This document shows positions 1 to 6,381 of a DNA stretch of 10,460 bases, in pieces. The position numbers and the translations under genes are program-made. The notes beneath the pieces were generated by a model, which was not told the origin of the DNA, ran no database searches, and was given only the letters and a program-made list of their open reading frames with translations. Source of the stretch: an uncultured Candidatus Saccharibacteria bacterium (GTDB lineage: Bacteria > Patescibacteriota > Saccharimonadia > Saccharimonadales > Saccharimonadaceae); the NCBI GenBank assembly GCA_938049075.1, contig CALICZ010000070.1, positions 1 through 10,460 on the forward strand, read 5' to 3'. The stretch's first letter is position 1. Each line of letters opens with the position of its first letter.

Positions 1-209
1 CCTTGTCCGCTGTGGTATTCTTTGGCTTTCTTTGATAGTTGTAGCACCCCATTTTTATCACGATAACGACGAAATAGACTATCAGGATTGCGCAGATACT
101 TCTTTAGGGTGGAGGCTAATTCGTTGGCTGGTGTGCCTTCTGAAATAGCTATATCCAAAGCCATTTCTATCTCGGTGCGATACTGCTTAGATACCACAAA
201 GGAAGGGGT
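1..209 (-). pseudogene. Fragment of a Bacteroidetes-type phage minor head protein, open at the window edge
   Basis: The minus-strand frame is open from a TAA at 212-210 to the left edge of the window, giving about 69 residues. It contains the segments YRTEIEMALDIAISEG, LKKYLRNPDSLFRRYRDKNG and LSKKAKEYHSGQ. From memory these resemble the middle of the phage minor head (Mu gpF-like head morphogenesis) proteins common in Bacteroidetes prophages. Those proteins carry a similar 'YLR-PD-LFRR-RD-G-L-LSK-AK-H-GQG' stretch well inside the chain. No convincing start exists: GTG at 197-195 and ATG at 164-162 are in frame, but neither has a ribosome site and both would begin inside the conserved region. 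It is therefore either a 5'-truncated remnant or the product of a sequence join near 195-215. The frame is the same as that of the HD gene upstream, separated from it by two TAA codons. The family call is moderate; the fragment status is clearer. Confidence 0.45.
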
Positions 210-215
210 TTATTG

Positions 216-629
216 TTAGTTTAATAATGAGTGGTAAGCCTTGAGGTATTTGTTAAGTCTTTCCCTATCTTCTTCTGTAATATGAGTCAGTCGTGCAATA
301 TTCATATTGTCTTTTAGGTCATTAAGTTTTACTTTTGTAGCAAGAGGATTGGCTTTGATACGCTCAATGAAGTGTGTGTACTCTTCATTGGGTTGTTTTG
401 TTACACATTTTAGCGCTTTGATAATTTCCTCTGAAAAACCTTCGTTTTCTAATTGGACAAATGTCCAATGAGTATCTTCTACCAAATCGTGCAAGATACC
501 ACAGATTCTCTCATTTTCAGTTTTCCCTGCATTCATAACACGAATAAGGTGTAGGATATAAGGAGAGCCTCCTTTATCTTTTTGCCCTTTATGTGCCTCT
601 ATGGCTATTTGTATAGCTTTTTCTAACAT
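216..629 (-). CDS. Small RelA/SpoT-like HD-domain phosphohydrolase
   Basis: This 137-residue protein is a stand-alone HD hydrolase of the type found in the N-terminal (p)ppGpp-hydrolase domain of RelA/SpoT and in MESH1-like proteins. The HD metal ligands can be read as His27 (PYILH), His47-Asp48 (GILHDLVEDT) and Asp104 (VKLNDLKDN). The ED pair at 51-52 matches the HDxVEDT hydrolase motif. No synthetase, TGS or ACT domain follows, so if active it would remove rather than make alarmone, in the cytoplasm. The substrate is inferred from the family; other nucleotide pyrophosphates are possible. The start at 629 gives the usual family N-terminus (MLEKAIQIAIEAHKGQ). It is preceded by an A/T-rich leader with no Shine-Dalgarno site, as is common in Bacteroidetes. 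The gene is much more AT-rich than the ATP synthase genes to its right and belongs to the Bacteroidetes-like segment. A strong terminator separates it from atpC. Confidence 0.8.
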   Translation of the reverse strand: MLEKAIQIAIEAHKGQKDKGGSPYILHLIRVMNAGKTENERICGILHDLVEDTHWTFVQLENEGFSEEIIKALKCVTKQPNEEYTHFIERIKANPLATKVKLNDLKDNMNIARLTHITEEDRERLNKYLKAYHSLLN

Positions 630-651
630 ATAAAAAAATAGTTTAAATTAA

Positions 652-679
652 AAAAGCAGGGGCAAGCGCCCCTGCTTTT
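652..679 (-). terminator. Strong intrinsic terminator after atpC
   Basis: A perfect 12-bp stem (652-663 with 668-679) encloses a 4-base AAGC loop. The stem core is GC-rich (GCAGGGGC with GCCCCTGC). On the minus strand the stem is followed by a T tract, so it should end transcription from atpD-atpC, whose stop codon lies at 697-699. The flanking A and T runs make it partly bidirectional. Confidence 0.9.
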
Positions 680-696
680 AATTTATAAAAATAAGA

Positions 697-981
697 TCAT
701 TGAGCCAGCACAATTATTTTATTATCTTTTTGCTCTACGACCCCTCCTGTGATGGAGAGCATATGTTCCCCTTTGGCTTGAGTCTGCTCCGAGAAATACT
801 CCTGAGCAAATACCTTGGGGGCTTCGCTTTCGCTAAAGGTGATTGTTCCTTCGTCTAAGAGGGCTACTATAGGTGCGTGGTTCTCAAGTATTTGAAAAGA
901 CCCTTTCGCTCCTGGTAGGGTGATGATACTCACCGCTCCCTTGTAAAGCACGGCCTCTGGGGTTACTATTTCTAATATCAT
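697..981 (-). CDS. atpC: F1 ATP synthase epsilon subunit, short Bacteroidetes type
   Basis: The product is 94 residues and forms the N-terminal beta-sandwich of the epsilon subunit. It begins MILEIVTPEAVLYKG and contains the typical GSFQILENHAPIVALL stretch, then ends at KIIVLAQ after the sandwich. Epsilon is part of the F1 central stalk with gamma. The C-terminal two-helix domain that gives inhibitory control in E. coli and Bacillus (about 130-140 residues in total) is absent. Short epsilons of about 93 residues are usual in Bacteroidetes. The start chosen is ATG at 981-979, 7 bases after the atpD stop; a longer frame starting at 1020 lies inside atpD and adds residues foreign to the family. 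There is no Shine-Dalgarno site, unlike every upstream atp gene. The Bacteroidetes character matches the end of atpD and supports the view that this end of the window comes from another lineage. Confidence 0.88.
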   Translation of the reverse strand: MILEIVTPEAVLYKGAVSIITLPGAKGSFQILENHAPIVALLDEGTITFSESEAPKVFAQEYFSEQTQAKGEHMLSITGGVVEQKDNKIIVLAQ

Positions 982-988
982 AATCGTC

Positions 989-2398
989 TTAGTTTTGTGC
1001 TTCAGCAAGCATCTTTTCACCTGCTTCTATTACTTCTTCAATCGTTCCTTTAAGGTTGAAAGCCGCTTCAGGTAGGTGGTCAAGCTCTCCGTCGAGGATC
1101 ATATTGAATCCGCGAATGGTGTCTTTGATATCCACAAATACCCCTGGAATCCCTGTAAATTGTTCTGCTACATGGAAAGGCTGAGAGAGGAAACGCTGTA
1201 CCCTACGCGCACGAGCAACGGCGAGCTTGTCCTCTTCGGAGAGTTCTTCCATACCAAGAATCGCTATGATATCTTGTAGTTCCTTGTAGTGCTGGAGCAA
1301 TTCTTTTACGCGTTGGGCACACTCATAGTGGTCTTTTCCAAGAATTTCAGGTGTAAGAATACGAGAAGTAGAGTCTAACGGGTCTACCGCAGGGGAGATA
1401 CCCAATTCGGCGATTTTACGAGAGAGTACTGTAGTAGCATCAAGGTGAGCAAAGGTAGTGGCAGGCGCTGGGTCGGTCAGGTCGTCGGCTGGCACATACA
1501 CCGCCTGAACAGAGGTAATCGAGCCCTTCTTGGTACTAGTGATGCGCTCTTGCAGGGCACCCATCTCCTGCTGGAGGTTTGGCTGGTAGCCCACCGCACT
1601 TGGCAAACGGCCCAGCAGGGCAGACACCTCAGCACCAGCCTGTGTAAAGCGGAAGATATTGTCGACGAAGAGCAGCACATCCTTGCCTTCATCACGGAAG
1701 GCCTCGGCCATTGCCAGGCCAGCCAGTGCCACCCGCAAACGTGCCCCCGGTGGTTCGTTCATCTGGCCAAAGACAAGCGACGTCTTATCCAGCACGCCAG
1801 CATCCTTCATCTCATGGTAGAGATCGTTACCCTCACGGGTACGCTCACCCACACCAGCAAAGACAGAGTTACCACTGTGGAACTTGGCGATGTTGTTGAT
1901 CAGCTCCTGAATGAGCACGGTCTTACCCACACCGGCACCAGCAAAGAGCCCAGCCTTACCACCTTTGGTGAGTGGCGCGATGAGGTCGATCACCTTGATA
2001 CCGGTCTCAAGGATCTCGGTCTTGTTAGACTGCTCGGTGAGGGCAGGGGGCTCGGCATGGATGGGTGCACGCTGCGCATCATCGGCTACTGGCTCGCCAT
2101 CGATCGGTTCACCTACCACATTAAACATCCGCCCCTGCGTTGCTTCACCTACAGGCACGCGGATCGGCGCACCAGTTGCAATTACTGACTGGCCACGCTT
2201 CAGGCCGTCGGTCGATTGCAGGCTGATGGTTCGCACCGTTTGCTCATCAAGGTGCTGCGCTACCTCAAGCGTCAGCGTCTGGCCGTCACGCTCGACGTGC
2301 AGAGCATCGTAGATTGCCGGTAGTTCCACCTCGCGGTCGAACTCGACATCCACCACCACACCCATGATCTGGATGATTTTTCCTTGGTTTTTACTCAT
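989..2398 (-). CDS. atpD: F1 ATP synthase beta subunit, chimeric between two lineages
   Basis: The 469-residue catalytic beta subunit is full length and in frame. Visible elements are the Walker A loop at 153-160 (AGAGVGKT, Lys159), the catalytic Glu185 in GERTREG, Walker B Asp246 in VLLFVDN, and the EELSEED catch loop at 384-390. Two positions are odd. The first Walker A glycine is Ala153, and Ser335 (GISPAVDP) stands where nearly all beta subunits have the adenine-stacking Tyr (E. coli Tyr331). Residues 1 to about 310 are encoded in GC-rich codons and lack Bacteroidetes-style insertions. From about residue 312 the codons turn AT-richer and the protein reads like a Flavobacteriia beta (LTPEILGKDHYECAQRVKEL, then HLPEAAFNLKGTIEE). 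The start ATG overlaps the end of the upstream gene by 8 bases and has a good AAAGGAG site. The family call is certain; whether this gene exists as such in one genome is doubtful. Confidence 0.93.
   Translation of the reverse strand: MSKNQGKIIQIMGVVVDVEFDREVELPAIYDALHVERDGQTLTLEVAQHLDEQTVRTISLQSTDGLKRGQSVIATGAPIRVPVGEATQGRMFNVVGEPIDGEPVADDAQRAPIHAEPPALTEQSNKTEILETGIKVIDLIAPLTKGGKAGLFAGAGVGKTVLIQELINNIAKFHSGNSVFAGVGERTREGNDLYHEMKDAGVLDKTSLVFGQMNEPPGARLRVALAGLAMAEAFRDEGKDVLLFVDNIFRFTQAGAEVSALLGRLPSAVGYQPNLQQEMGALQERITSTKKGSITSVQAVYVPADDLTDPAPATTFAHLDATTVLSRKIAELGISPAVDPLDSTSRILTPEILGKDHYECAQRVKELLQHYKELQDIIAILGMEELSEEDKLAVARARRVQRFLSQPFHVAEQFTGIPGVFVDIKDTIRGFNMILDGELDHLPEAAFNLKGTIEEVIEAGEKMLAEAQN
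1440..1475. other. Probable lineage junction (misassembly or recombination) inside atpD
   Basis: On the minus strand, codons for PADDLTDPA are GC-ending (GCC GAC GAC CTG ACC GAC). The following codons for the ATTFAHLDATTVLSR stretch turn to GCT, ACT, CAT-type and AT-rich choices. Hand-counted GC falls from 62% at 1441-1500 to 50% at 1381-1440 and 38% at 1321-1380. The encoded stretch is almost invariant across bacterial beta subunits, so nucleotide identity between unrelated genomes is likely to be highest here. The exact crossover base cannot be fixed from one sequence. Confidence 0.65.
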
Positions 2399-2993
2399 TC
2401 ATTTCTCCTTTTACTACTTGTTGTTGAAACAGACTCTCTCGTCTTCGCTCATTGATGTAACACACGATGTATGCGATCAATAGAGCAAAGACGACGAGGA
2501 CCGTAAGCCCGATACCATCTTGGACGGTTTCCATTATATCTCTGATCAAGGGATAGTAACCTCCAGTAGTGTATGCCCAATTACTTAGCGAAGACCAAAA
2601 AAGCGATTCAATAATCGAGAATAGCAGTGCAACAAATGTGCCAATGCCAATTGCAAGAGTATTCCTTCTTCCTTGATACTTATTATCCGTATGCGCACCA
2701 ACCCAAATAGCTACCATAACTACTGCAGCGAGAGGTGTGAGTATCGAAAAATGAACATGACCACCCGCAACATAACCGTTTTCAATCAGTGCATAATGTG
2801 CACGAGCCTGGATAAACGATTGTATGGCCTCAGTAATCCACGTCAAAACACTCAAGATAGCACCGACGATCAGCAGTACCGACGATGTCTTAGCGTACCA
2901 CTGAGGCTCTGTTAGTTGAGCACTACGGCTTGGGAGCATGCCTCGGTGTTGGTTTGTATCTACGGGAGGTGTTGGTTGACTCTCGTTCATCAT
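2391..2993 (-). CDS. Unrecognised four-helix membrane protein between atpG and atpD
   Basis: I do not recognise a family for this 200-residue protein. It has a polar, proline-rich N-terminus (1-35) and four likely membrane helices at about 36-60, 80-100, 111-135 and 158-180. A short positively charged end follows (NERRRES, then a polar tail). It starts with an ATGA overlap with the preceding gene; a second ATG directly follows and could also be used. Its end overlaps the atpD start by 8 bases, and its last codons supply the atpD ribosome site. It is therefore firmly embedded in the ATP synthase operon and probably translationally coupled. Its sequence is visibly less GC-rich than the subunit genes, which could mean weaker selection or later acquisition. 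A role in Fo assembly, ion supply or membrane anchoring is only a guess from position. Confidence 0.75.
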   Translation of the reverse strand: MMNESQPTPPVDTNQHRGMLPSRSAQLTEPQWYAKTSSVLLIVGAILSVLTWITEAIQSFIQARAHYALIENGYVAGGHVHFSILTPLAAVVMVAIWVGAHTDNKYQGRRNTLAIGIGTFVALLFSIIESLFWSSLSNWAYTTGGYYPLIRDIMETVQDGIGLTVLVVFALLIAYIVCYINERRRESLFQQQVVKGEMNE

Positions 2994-3523
2994 ATTCTTC
3001 CCTCCACTGACTCCACTTTCTTTGCTTGCAGATTGTCCTGGCTGCCTGACTTTTTGGTATGAGACCTCTGTCTATAGCGCATAGCATCACGGGCTGCAAT
3101 GCCGCAGTAAGCTAGCAACACCACAATTGGCACATACGGTAAGAGACTACTGACGACTGGCAACTCAGCACACGCCATAATAGGCTGAGCTGGCCAGGCC
3201 AGGCGAGCAATATCATTAGCTTGCGCCTCCACACCATGCACAGCAAAGGATACAAGAAAGCCCGCCACATACGAGCCAAGCCCGGCACAAATGATAACCA
3301 GCAGGCCAGTTGTAAAACCCACAAAGCTTGCGCCGCGCCGCTGGCCATACCGCCAATACCACAGCCCACCGAGAGCAAATGGCAGCATCAGCGCAAGGCC
3401 AAAGAGTAACCCCTCACCACGGCTAGCAGACAGCATCAGAATACCACCCACAAGAAGCAACACCACACATACAAGCGCATACATGATAAGCGCAGCTATC
3501 ACGACACGCGCGTAGTGTTTCAT
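2990..3523 (-). CDS. Unrecognised four-helix membrane protein following atpG
   Basis: This 177-residue protein has four strongly hydrophobic segments at about 7-31, 38-58, 66-95 and 122-143, and a charged cytoplasm-like tail from 144 to the end (RDAMRYRQRSHTKKSG and onward). A two-Arg loop (YGQRRGAS) separates helices 2 and 3. I see no catalytic motif and do not recognise the family. Its ATG overlaps the atpG stop as ATGA, and its own stop overlaps the next gene in the same way, so it should be translated with the ATP synthase subunits. It is the same general size and helix count as the following gene, but I see no clear sequence similarity between them. An ATP-synthase-associated membrane protein of Saccharibacteria is the simplest label; its function is unknown. 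Confidence 0.77.
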   Translation of the reverse strand: MKHYARVVIAALIMYALVCVVLLLVGGILMLSASRGEGLLFGLALMLPFALGGLWYWRYGQRRGASFVGFTTGLLVIICAGLGSYVAGFLVSFAVHGVEAQANDIARLAWPAQPIMACAELPVVSSLLPYVPIVVLLAYCGIAARDAMRYRQRSHTKKSGSQDNLQAKKVESVEGRI

Positions 3524-4407
3524 CCCATTGCCTCCACACCAGCGCTGATCTCGGTCAGCTCTTGCGTGATGGCACCTTGGCGCTGTTTGTTCATCTCGAG
3601 TGTTAGGTCATCGACAAGGCTGGTAGCGTTATCGGTGGCATTTTTCATGGCAAGCATGCGCTGGCTGTGCTCGCTCGCCCGAGCATCGAGCAGGGCTTGG
3701 TAGAGCCGGGCACTCACCATGCGCGCGGCAATGGTATCGAGTACTGCTTGAGGGCTTGGCTCGAAGAGCGCTTCGTCATCTGGGATTGCTTCATCGTCAT
3801 CCACCGCATCGAGCTGCTCGGCATCAAGGCCAGCGGGCAAGAGGTGGATCGTATCAGGATGCTGCGTCATACTGCTATAAAAGCGAGTAAATACAACGTC
3901 GACCGCATCGACCTGCTTGCTCACAAACATATCGTGCGCAGTGTCGAGAATTGCCCGGAAGGCTGGTCCAGTTGGGCGATCTGGCACATCCTCATACACC
4001 CCAACCACCTGCGTATCTTTGAGGCGGGCAACGAACTGCGCTGCCTTGCGCCCTACTGCAATGGTAGTGTTGTCAATCCCGGCCGCATCGTCGTCGCGCA
4101 GGAGCTGGACATAGCGCTTCAGAACATTGCTGTTGTAGGCACCAGCCAATCCTTTATCGGCGGCAATGACAATGATCAAGCGGCGTTTGACCGTGCGCTG
4201 GGCAAACAGGGGGTGATCGTCGGTCGCACCCTGGCGCGAGAGGTAGCGCAAGAGGCCACGTGCTGCCGTAGTATATGGCGCAGTGGTGCGGCTTGCATCT
4301 TGGGCGCGGCGCATCTTGCTCGCTGCCACCATTTGCATTGCCTTGGTGATCTGCTTGGTACTCTTAACCGAGCGAATCCGTGCTTTGAGCTGTTGCGTAT
4401 TGGGCAT
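3520..4407 (-). CDS. atpG: F1 ATP synthase gamma subunit (central stalk)
   Basis: The 295-residue product is close to the usual length of about 285-290. The N-terminal helix carries the family signature (LKARIRSVKSTKQITKAMQMVAASKM) and the C-terminal helix the matching one (NATDNATSLVDDLTLEMNKQRQGAITQELTEI). These two helices form the rotating coiled coil inside the alpha/beta ring. An acidic stretch near residues 198-215 (LDAVDDDEAIPDDEALFE) is a lineage-specific insertion in the middle Rossmann-like domain. The start is ATG at 4407-4405, 15 bases after atpA, with GGAGGT as ribosome site. The stop TGA overlaps the start of the next membrane-protein gene. Confidence 0.96.
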   Translation of the reverse strand: MPNTQQLKARIRSVKSTKQITKAMQMVAASKMRRAQDASRTTAPYTTAARGLLRYLSRQGATDDHPLFAQRTVKRRLIIVIAADKGLAGAYNSNVLKRYVQLLRDDDAAGIDNTTIAVGRKAAQFVARLKDTQVVGVYEDVPDRPTGPAFRAILDTAHDMFVSKQVDAVDVVFTRFYSSMTQHPDTIHLLPAGLDAEQLDAVDDDEAIPDDEALFEPSPQAVLDTIAARMVSARLYQALLDARASEHSQRMLAMKNATDNATSLVDDLTLEMNKQRQGAITQELTEISAGVEAMG

Positions 4408-4422
4408 AGCGACCTCCGTTGC

Positions 4423-5958
4423 TTACTCCGCAAATTCCTTGGCAATTTCGCCCGCGGTTGATTCTATCAAGTGGGTGAGCTTCTCATCGGTGCCGAACTT
4501 CTGGTCGCCCTTATTGAGGGTGCGCATTTGCTCCTTGGCTTCGGCCCAGAGACGGCTCAGCAGGGCATCTTGCGCAGCTTTGATCTTCGTGGCTGGCACG
4601 GTATCGAAGTAGCCTTGGCTCACCGCCACAATGCTCACCACCTGCTCCCAGACACTCATTGGCTGGTACTGTGGCTGCTTGAGGAGTTCTGTTAGGCGCT
4701 GACCACGGCCAATCTGTGCCTTGGTCTCGGCATCAAGGTCGCTTCCAAACTGAGCAAAGCTTGCCAACTCACGGAACTGACTCAACCCGAGCTTGAGGTT
4801 ACCGCTAACACTCTTGAGCGCCTTAGTCTGGGCTGCACCACCAACACGCGACACCGAGAGACCAGCACTAATGGCCGGGCGAATACCTTGGTAGAAGAGA
4901 TCTGTCTCCATAAAGATCTGCCCGTCGGTGATGGAAATCACGTTGGTGGGGATGTAGGCGGAGATATCGCCCGCCTGGGTCTCAATGATCGGCAGGGCAG
5001 TGAGCGAACCTGCCCCAAGCTCATCACTTAGCTTGGCACTGCGCTCAAGTAGGCGGCTGTGCAAATAGAACACATCACCCGGGAAGGCCTCGCGCCCTGG
5101 CGGACGGCGCAGCAGCAGGCTCATCTGGCGGTAGGCGACAGCGTGCTTGGTGAGGTCGTCGTAGATCATCAAAGCATGGCCACTATTGTCACGGAAGTAC
5201 TCACCCATGGCGGTACCAGCGTATGGCGCGAGATAGAGCAGGGAAGCTGGGTCGCTTGGGCTGGTTGCCACCACGATAGTCTGATCCATCACACCTTCTT
5301 CTTTGAGGCGCTCGACCAGGCGAGCAATCTTGCTCAGCTTCTGCCCAACGGCAACGTAGACATTCACCACGCCAGTCTTTTGACGCGCTTGGTTGATCAT
5401 CGTGTCGAGTGCGATTGCCGTCTTACCAGTTTGACGATCACCAATAATGAGCTCGCGCTGACCACGGCCAATCGGGAACATCGCATCGATGCTCATAATA
5501 CCAGTCATCAGTGGCTCGTGCACGCTCTTGCGGCCCATCACACCAATCGCCTCACGCTCTACGAGGCCGCGCTGCGTGGTGGTGATGGCTGGGCCACCAT
5601 CAAGCGGCTCACCGAGTGGGTTCACCACGCGGCCAAGCAACTCCTCACCAACCGGCACACTCAGGACCTCGCCCTTGAGCTTAACGCGGTCGCCAGCAGC
5701 TACACCTTGGTCGCTGCCAAGCAGCACAGCACCAATCTCATCTTCCATCAGGTTGAGGGCAAATGCCTCAACGACACCTGTTTTGGTCTCGATCTCGAGC
5801 ACCTCGCTATAGCCAGCGTGGTGCAAGCCATGTACCCAGGCCACACCATCACCCACTCGGGTCACGATACCGACCTGCTCTAGTCCTTCAGAGGCTTCCA
5901 GGCCTGCGATCGCTTGCCGCAAGCTCTCGGACAACTCTGTAACTGTTGTTTCAGCCAT
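4423..5958 (-). CDS. atpA: F1 ATP synthase alpha subunit
   Basis: The 511-residue product matches the normal alpha length. It has the N-terminal beta-barrel (about 25-95), the Walker A motif GDRQTGKT at 173-180 for the non-catalytic nucleotide site, and the arginine finger Arg371 in SVSRVGGAAQ (E. coli Arg373), which completes the catalytic site on beta. The first 20 residues form the amphipathic segment that contacts delta. The gene starts 12 bases after atpH; the spacer reads AGAGGAATTATAC before ATG, and the Shine-Dalgarno sits right after the atpH TAA. Nothing in the chain looks degenerate. The codons are consistently GC-rich, as in the other F1/Fo genes here. Confidence 0.97.
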   Translation of the reverse strand: MAETTVTELSESLRQAIAGLEASEGLEQVGIVTRVGDGVAWVHGLHHAGYSEVLEIETKTGVVEAFALNLMEDEIGAVLLGSDQGVAAGDRVKLKGEVLSVPVGEELLGRVVNPLGEPLDGGPAITTTQRGLVEREAIGVMGRKSVHEPLMTGIMSIDAMFPIGRGQRELIIGDRQTGKTAIALDTMINQARQKTGVVNVYVAVGQKLSKIARLVERLKEEGVMDQTIVVATSPSDPASLLYLAPYAGTAMGEYFRDNSGHALMIYDDLTKHAVAYRQMSLLLRRPPGREAFPGDVFYLHSRLLERSAKLSDELGAGSLTALPIIETQAGDISAYIPTNVISITDGQIFMETDLFYQGIRPAISAGLSVSRVGGAAQTKALKSVSGNLKLGLSQFRELASFAQFGSDLDAETKAQIGRGQRLTELLKQPQYQPMSVWEQVVSIVAVSQGYFDTVPATKIKAAQDALLSRLWAEAKEQMRTLNKGDQKFGTDEKLTHLIESTAGEIAKEFAE

Positions 5959-5970
5959 GTATAATTCCTC

Positions 5971-6381
5971 TTATTTCGTGCCCGCAAGGGCGGTTAGTTT
6001 GTGTTGGATAGTGCCATCATAGTGCTGGCCTGGCAGAGCAATCTTCACGCCACCGATCACCGACGGATCGACAACCTGGCGGAGCTGTACTGACGTAACT
6101 GGCGCAGTGCCACTCTGCTCAGCAAGTGCCGTGACCTCTGTCTTGAGCTGCTTCTGCAAAGCAGCCGACAGTGCATGTGCCGTCGTGACCTCAGCGACAA
6201 CGATACCACGCTCAGCTAGCGCTTCCTCAATCGTTGCTGCCACCACGTCAACATCGCGCGTTGCACGGGTGTCAATAAGATAGGCGGCAACTTGACGCAG
6301 TAAGGCAGACACCTCAGCACCAGCAGCAATCTGCTCAGCAACATACGCAGCGAGGCGGCGGCGCGAAAAACCGGCCGCCAT
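5971..6381 (-). CDS. atpH: F1 ATP synthase delta subunit, shortened
   Basis: The 136-residue product is clearly shorter than the usual delta of about 175-180 residues. The C-terminal part is typical: VDPSVIGGVKIALPG, then a DGTIQHKL segment, which corresponds to the region linking delta to the b subunits of the peripheral stalk. The N-terminal helical bundle that binds the top of alpha appears reduced (FSRRRLAAYVAEQIAAG, then helices to about residue 60). The start ATG overlaps the atpF stop as TGATG, so no longer N-terminus is possible without running into atpF. The shortening therefore looks genuine, not a start-site error. A reduced delta fits the small genomes of this group, but whether it is general there needs comparison. 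Confidence 0.88.
   Translation of the reverse strand: MAAGFSRRRLAAYVAEQIAAGAEVSALLRQVAAYLIDTRATRDVDVVAATIEEALAERGIVVAEVTTAHALSAALQKQLKTEVTALAEQSGTAPVTSVQLRQVVDPSVIGGVKIALPGQHYDGTIQHKLTALAGTK

Noticed and set aside
982..1020. Longer atpC start at 1020
   Set aside because: The extra 13 residues (MKRCLLKHKTKTI) overlap atpD and are foreign to the epsilon family, which begins at MILEIVTPE.
1445..2188. Long plus-strand open frame opposite atpD
   Set aside because: It lies wholly antisense to a strongly conserved beta subunit and has no recognisable domain; it is a by-product of GC-rich codons.
3667..4461. Plus-strand open frame of 264 codons opposite atpG
   Set aside because: Antisense to gamma and the end of alpha, with low-complexity, non-family sequence and no promoter or ribosome site.
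5059..5883. Plus-strand open frame of 274 codons opposite atpA
   Set aside because: Antisense shadow of alpha; the His/Thr-rich product resembles no protein family.
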